A stretch of DNA of 8,920 nt from DATGKR01 sp035294565 (GTDB taxonomy: Bacteria; Actinomycetota; Acidimicrobiia; Acidimicrobiales; Palsa-688), in NCBI GenBank assembly GCA_035294565.1, contig DATGKR010000034.1, positions 1 to 8,920 on the forward strand, written 5' to 3'. Both the position numbers and the translations under genes were made by a program. This document shows positions 5,911-8,920 of the stretch, piece after piece (the stretch's first letter is position 1; each line of letters begins with the position of its first letter). The notes under the pieces were generated by a model, which saw only the letters and a program-made list of their open reading frames with translations, searched no databases and had not been told where the DNA came from.

Positions 5911-7118
5911 TCGGATTGGATCGCCGCAGTCGCGACATCCTCGACGAGGTGCGCGACCTGGGCCGGCGGTACATGCGCCCGATCGGACTGGAGAGCGACC
6001 GCTCCGGCCTGCCGCCACCAGCGGAGCATCCCTTCTATCTCATCTGTGCCCGCCGGGGAGGCCTGGTCAGCAGGGAGGTTGGTGAGGACGAGGACCGCAC
6101 CGACACCGGCGACAGCGACGACGACCCTGCGCGGCTCGCCTGGAAGCCGCTACGGGCGCTCCTCATCGGCGAGGAGAGCGCCTACTGGGACCGCGGTGTA
6201 GCCCTCTCCCTTCCCGGTCCGGGGCTGGGTGGCGCCGCTTTGCGTACCACCGGCACCGCCGAGCAGCGGGACCGGTTCCTCTCGGTGTTCACCGACCACT
6301 CCCGGGCCCACTGGGGGGCCATGGCCATGACCGAGCCGGGAGCGGGGAGCGACGTGGCCCGCATCCAGACCAGGGCGTGGCGCGACGGCGACGAGTGGGT
6401 GCTCGAGGGGTCGAAGATGTTCTGCTCCAACGGTGCCCGCGCCGACTGGGTCGTCGTGTGGGCGACCGTCGACCCGGCGTTGGGTCGCGACGGCCATCGG
6501 GCTTTCGTCGTCGAGCGGGGCACCCCCGGCTTCGAGGTGCTCAGGATCGAGCACAAGATGGGGTCGCGCGGCTATGAGACCGCCAGCTTCGCCTTGGACG
6601 GGGTACGGGTTCCCGAGGCCAACCTGCTGGGCGGGGAAGAGCTCTACCGCTCGCGTGAGGGTTTCAAGGGGGCGATGACGACGTTCAACCTGACCCGCCC
6701 GATCCACGCCGCGCACGGTGTGGGCATGGGCAGGGCGGCCCACGACTTCGCCATCCAGTTTGTCCGCGACGACTACCCCCCTCAGGGTCGGCGCAAAGAG
6801 CGGGCGCTCGAGCGCCTCGCGGCTGTCCGCCGCGGCCTGCACACCGCCCGGCTGATCTGCATGCACGCCGTGTGGCTCGCCAGCCAGGGGCGTCCCAACG
6901 CCCTGGAAGCTTCCTACGCCAAGCTCTACACCCCCCCGATGGTCTTGATGGCGGTTTCTACCGCCTTGGACATTCTCGGCGAGGCGGGTGTACGCAACGA
7001 CCGTATGGTGGAAAAGCTCTATCGCGACGTCAAGATCCTCGACATCGGGGAGGGGACCCAGCAGGTCCAGCGGATCGTGGTCGCCCGCCGGCTGTTCGGG
7101 CTACCGCGCGATGCCTGA
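5907..7118 (+). CDS. Acyl-CoA dehydrogenase, catalytic subunit
   Basis: FAD enzyme introducing a 2,3-double bond into an acyl-CoA and passing electrons to electron-transfer flavoprotein. 403 residues. Middle-domain signature MAMTEPGAGSDVA (TEPGAGSD at 142-149), then WVLEGSKMFCSNGARADW and KMGSRGYETASFALDGVRVP. The C-terminal helical domain ends YRDVKILDIGEGTQQVQ with E382 at the medium-chain-type catalytic position, followed by VVARRLFG. The start is GTG 5907, overlapping the previous stop by four bases (GTGA); the frame is open further upstream, but that part is Arg-rich and lies over the previous gene. Near residues 58-75 is a strongly acidic stretch (GEDEDRTDTGDSDDD), probably a surface loop. 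Last gene of the operon, followed by a hairpin. Likely partner of the preceding degenerate homologue. Acyl chain preference unknown. Confidence 0.95.
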   Translation: MIGLDRRSRDILDEVRDLGRRYMRPIGLESDRSGLPPPAEHPFYLICARRGGLVSREVGEDEDRTDTGDSDDDPARLAWKPLRALLIGEESAYWDRGVALSLPGPGLGGAALRTTGTAEQRDRFLSVFTDHSRAHWGAMAMTEPGAGSDVARIQTRAWRDGDEWVLEGSKMFCSNGARADWVVVWATVDPALGRDGHRAFVVERGTPGFEVLRIEHKMGSRGYETASFALDGVRVPEANLLGGEELYRSREGFKGAMTTFNLTRPIHAAHGVGMGRAAHDFAIQFVRDDYPPQGRRKERALERLAAVRRGLHTARLICMHAVWLASQGRPNALEASYAKLYTPPMVLMAVSTALDILGEAGVRNDRMVEKLYRDVKILDIGEGTQQVQRIVVARRLFGLPRDA

Positions 7119-7119
7119 A

Positions 7120-7135
7120 GCGACCCGGCGGTCGC
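7120..7135 (+). terminator. GC hairpin after the operon, likely terminator
   Basis: GCGACC (7120-7125) and GGTCGC (7130-7135) form a 6-bp stem with the loop CGGC, starting two bases after the stop codon at 7116-7118. There is no U-tract directly after it. Hairpins without U-tracts are often proposed as terminators in actinobacteria, but the efficiency cannot be judged here. Confidence 0.38.
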
Positions 7136-7225
7136 CAGCGTGCTGCGTAGCGCTCGATGAGCTCGACTGGCACCTCGGCTGTCCTTTTTCCATAAAAACA
7201 ACCCAAGCGCCACACGGCGGGTCTG

Positions 7226-7251
7226 CTGCCCGGCACCTCGACGGCCGGCAG
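7226..7251 (-). terminator. GC hairpin after the glycosidase gene, likely terminator
   Basis: On the minus strand, CTGCCGGC (7251-7244) pairs with GCCGGGCAG (7234-7226) with one bulged G and a 9-base loop, starting 6 bases after the stop codon. A T-rich run (TTGTTTTTAT) follows only about 30 bases later, so this is not a textbook intrinsic terminator. It mirrors the hairpin after the convergent operon. The rest of the 139-bp gap between the two genes shows nothing else convincing. Confidence 0.35.
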
Positions 7252-7257
7252 AGGACC

Positions 7258-8811
7258 TCAGGCGTTGAACGGCGGCTCCCCGGCGAGGGTGAAGCTGTAG
7301 GGGCACTTGGTGTCGAAGGTCCCGATGGCGGCCGTCGGATGGAGGTCCGCCGCTTCGGGGTCGGCGACGATGCTCTTGTAGGCGCACATGACGGGGCGGG
7401 CGGTGTAGTCGCCGGCGGTGTGCTCGGCGTAGAGGCCGAAGCCGGTCACGCAGTTGGTCAAAACACCGCTGTAGGGCTGGGGGAGCGAGCACGAGCCGTA
7501 GCTGGTCGCGCTGCTCGTCGGCGGGAGGTAGTGGTCGGCGAGCTCGTACCAGATGAAACCGCCGACGTTGGTGGGCTGCGAGCGCAGATCCCACGCTGCC
7601 GTCCACTCGCCGTAGAGGTGCTCGAGCTGGTCGTAGTCGTTGCCGGGGTCGAAGAAGGGGATCTGCGGGCTGGGCGAGGTGCCCGCCCCTGAGCTGCGGT
7701 AGCCGGTCTCGCCGATGAGGATGGGGACCGAACCAGCCAGCCCGGCGAGGGGCATCAAGGTTCCCCGCAGGTAGTCCACGCCGTAGACGACGGTGGCGTA
7801 GGACGAGTAGTAGTAGGAGTACGGCGAGCTGGGCAGAAGCGCCGCGGGCGGGACGTGCTCCATGCGCAGGCAGACCGATCTGGGCAGCACCGCACGGCTG
7901 CGCCCCCCGGGGGCTTGGAGGAAGCTACAGGGGTAGACGCCCAGCGGGGGGTCCTCGGGGGCGAAGGTGCCGGGGTAGATGTGCATGTCGACGAACCCCA
8001 CGTCACGGTCGAAGGTGGTGCCGCCATACGCCCGGAAGAAGGAGAAGAGCGCCACGTCGAACGGCCCGGTCGCGTACGCCCAGGAGAACCCGACCTTGAC
8101 CCGGCTTCCCGCCCGCAACGCCTGATGGGCGGCTTCCACGCCGTCGACGACCGCCAGCTGCACGAAGGGCATGGCCCCGTCGCTGGTCGACTCGTTCGGG
8201 ATGTCCGGCTCGTTGGTCACGTCGATGGCCCGCAGGTAGGGCAGGGAGCCGAACCTGCGGGCGAAGTCGGCGGCGCAGCGCGCGTAGAGCGCCGGCCACT
8301 CAGGGTTGGGCGCCGCCTCGTCGGAGGGGTTGGGGGGCTCCGTGGTGACCGGCGGGTCGTAGCTGAGCGAGACGACCATGGGGACCTGGTCGTTGTTCCA
8401 GGTTTGCAGCTGGCTGGCGATGTCGTTGAAACCCCACGTCGAGGCGCTCCGCTCGACGGGCATCTGGTGGTACCAGCAACCGGTGTAGAGCCGCAGCGTC
8501 AAGGCAGGCGCCGGCGCCACCGCGTCCATGAGCGGCAGCTCGGAGGGTGTCGCGTCGTCCACCCCCTCGAGGAACGCCCCGGCGGAGGGGCCGCCGCTCG
8601 GGGGGCTGCCCGCCAGCGCCGGGGGGGCGAGGGGCACGAGCCCGGCGAGCAGGCCCGCCGCGCAGGCGACGAGCACGGTCCGTGTCGTGACCAGACCGGG
8701 ACGCGAAACAGGGGGCCGGGCGTTTGCGGACGACCGTTCGCCTGTCAACCTCGCGGCCTTCGACCCCAGAGCTCTTCTCAGCTGAGAGACCCCTGCCCAG
8801 CTTCTCCTCAC
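7258..8811 (-). CDS. Secreted glycoside hydrolase, clan-A-like TIM barrel
   Basis: Predicted exported glycosidase of 517 residues, numbered from GTG 8811. A hydrophobic segment at about residues 46-63, preceded by Arg residues, ends in APPALA with a probable signal-peptidase cut after residue 67; a Gly/Pro/Ser-rich linker follows. The likely acid/base is E201 in VTNEPD (end of barrel strand 4), and the likely nucleophile is E368 in ILIGETGY (strand 7), the paired-Glu layout of clan A. GGFIWYELADHY fits strand 8. Eight Cys in the mature part (about 112, 179, 295, 314, 441, 454, 476, 503) could form disulfides. No carbohydrate-binding module, anchor or membrane tail is seen. Family and substrate are not assignable by eye. 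Start is uncertain: GTG 8847 probably lies upstream of the transcription start; GTG 8811 has GGGGG 7 bases before it; TTG 8748 has GAAGG 8 bases before it and gives a more usual signal peptide. Confidence 0.85.
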   Translation of the reverse strand: MRRSWAGVSQLRRALGSKAARLTGERSSANARPPVSRPGLVTTRTVLVACAAGLLAGLVPLAPPALAGSPPSGGPSAGAFLEGVDDATPSELPLMDAVAPAPALTLRLYTGCWYHQMPVERSASTWGFNDIASQLQTWNNDQVPMVVSLSYDPPVTTEPPNPSDEAAPNPEWPALYARCAADFARRFGSLPYLRAIDVTNEPDIPNESTSDGAMPFVQLAVVDGVEAAHQALRAGSRVKVGFSWAYATGPFDVALFSFFRAYGGTTFDRDVGFVDMHIYPGTFAPEDPPLGVYPCSFLQAPGGRSRAVLPRSVCLRMEHVPPAALLPSSPYSYYYSSYATVVYGVDYLRGTLMPLAGLAGSVPILIGETGYRSSGAGTSPSPQIPFFDPGNDYDQLEHLYGEWTAAWDLRSQPTNVGGFIWYELADHYLPPTSSATSYGSCSLPQPYSGVLTNCVTGFGLYAEHTAGDYTARPVMCAYKSIVADPEAADLHPTAAIGTFDTKCPYSFTLAGEPPFNA

Positions 8812-8849
8812 CCAGCGACCCCCGAAGTTCGGGTTTACGAACACCACCG

Positions 8850-8879
8850 AAGCTAGTAAAGGACTGATGTGTCAGTCAA
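8850..8879 (-). promoter_or_regulatory. Promoter of the glycosidase gene
   Basis: On the minus strand, TTGACT (8874-8879) and TAGCTT (8850-8855) are separated by 18 bases, a good -35 and an acceptable -10. Transcription would begin near 8843, just inside the longest open frame, which argues against translation from GTG 8847. A perfect palindrome (8862-8877) lies between and partly over the -35. Confidence 0.5.
8862..8877. promoter_or_regulatory. Operator-like perfect palindrome GACTGA-N4-TCAGTC
   Basis: Six-base arms GACTGA (8862-8867) and TCAGTC (8872-8877) flank TGTG. The site covers the spacer and the edge of the -35 of the glycosidase promoter, a position suited to repression. The TGTGTCAGT half resembles TGAGTCAGT in the divergent operator near 1010. 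It could equally serve a rightward gene beyond the window end; the remaining 43 bases to the right hold no visible gene. Confidence 0.5.
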
Positions 8880-8920
8880 TAAGGCCTGGCCTCGGAACGG
8901 TTGTCGACCATCGAAGCGAC

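Noticed and set aside
7185..7198. TTTTT-ccat-AAAAA symmetry between the convergent genes, as a bidirectional terminator
   Set aside because: A 5-bp A/T-only stem is too weak alone, and no GC stem lies directly before either T-run. The two GC hairpins next to the stop codons are better candidates.
8650..8675. Possible lipoprotein motif LVAC in the glycosidase signal region
   Set aside because: The Cys comes only about six residues after the last Arg, before rather than after the hydrophobic core; an ordinary signal peptide ending in APPALA fits better.
7855..8856. Plus-strand open frame of about 333 codons across the glycosidase gene
   Set aside because: The translation is Arg/Gly/Val/His-rich without motifs. 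The minus strand has the signal peptide and both catalytic glutamates.

Overview
This 8.9 kb window comes from a high-GC bacterium. GC-biased third codon positions, frequent GTG starts, stop/start overlaps and a FadD19-type ligase all point to an actinobacterium (Actinomycetota). A finer placement, for example Acidimicrobiia versus a mycobacterial relative, cannot be made from the sequence alone. No tRNA, rRNA, CRISPR, insertion sequence or phage gene is visible.

Layout. On the minus strand at the left edge is a Baeyer-Villiger-type flavin monooxygenase, whose C-terminus is cut off by the window start (1-953). A 195-bp divergent intergenic region follows. It carries an inverted repeat with AGTCAG/CTGACT arms that overlaps plausible promoters in both directions. 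Rightward runs a tight five-gene operon (1149-7118): FadD19-type acyl-CoA ligase, phytanoyl-CoA dioxygenase (PhyH) family oxygenase, class III CoA transferase (CaiB/BaiF), a degenerate acyl-CoA dehydrogenase homologue, and a complete acyl-CoA dehydrogenase. Three junctions are 4-base overlaps or a 4-base gap. The fourth is a 55-base gap holding a palindrome that contains the Shine-Dalgarno sequence of the CoA transferase gene. The operon ends in a GC-rich hairpin directly after its stop codon. A convergent minus-strand gene (7258-8811) encodes a secreted clan-A-like glycoside hydrolase. Its promoter contains a perfect GACTGA-4-TCAGTC palindrome with the same TCAGT core as the divergent operator.

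How the genes could work together (inference). A ketone or alicyclic/steroid-like substrate may be oxygenated to an ester or lactone by the monooxygenase. The released acid could be activated by the ligase or the CoA transferase, hydroxylated next to the thioester by the PhyH enzyme, and dehydrogenated by a heteromeric acyl-CoA dehydrogenase made of one catalytic and one non-catalytic subunit. This suggests breakdown of a branched, isoprenoid or sterol-side-chain-like acid, but the substrate cannot be read from the sequence. The glycosidase is metabolically separate, though it may share a regulator. The most interesting points are the paired acyl-CoA dehydrogenases, the palindrome abutting the CoA transferase start codon, and the recurring operator-like motif at both ends of the window.
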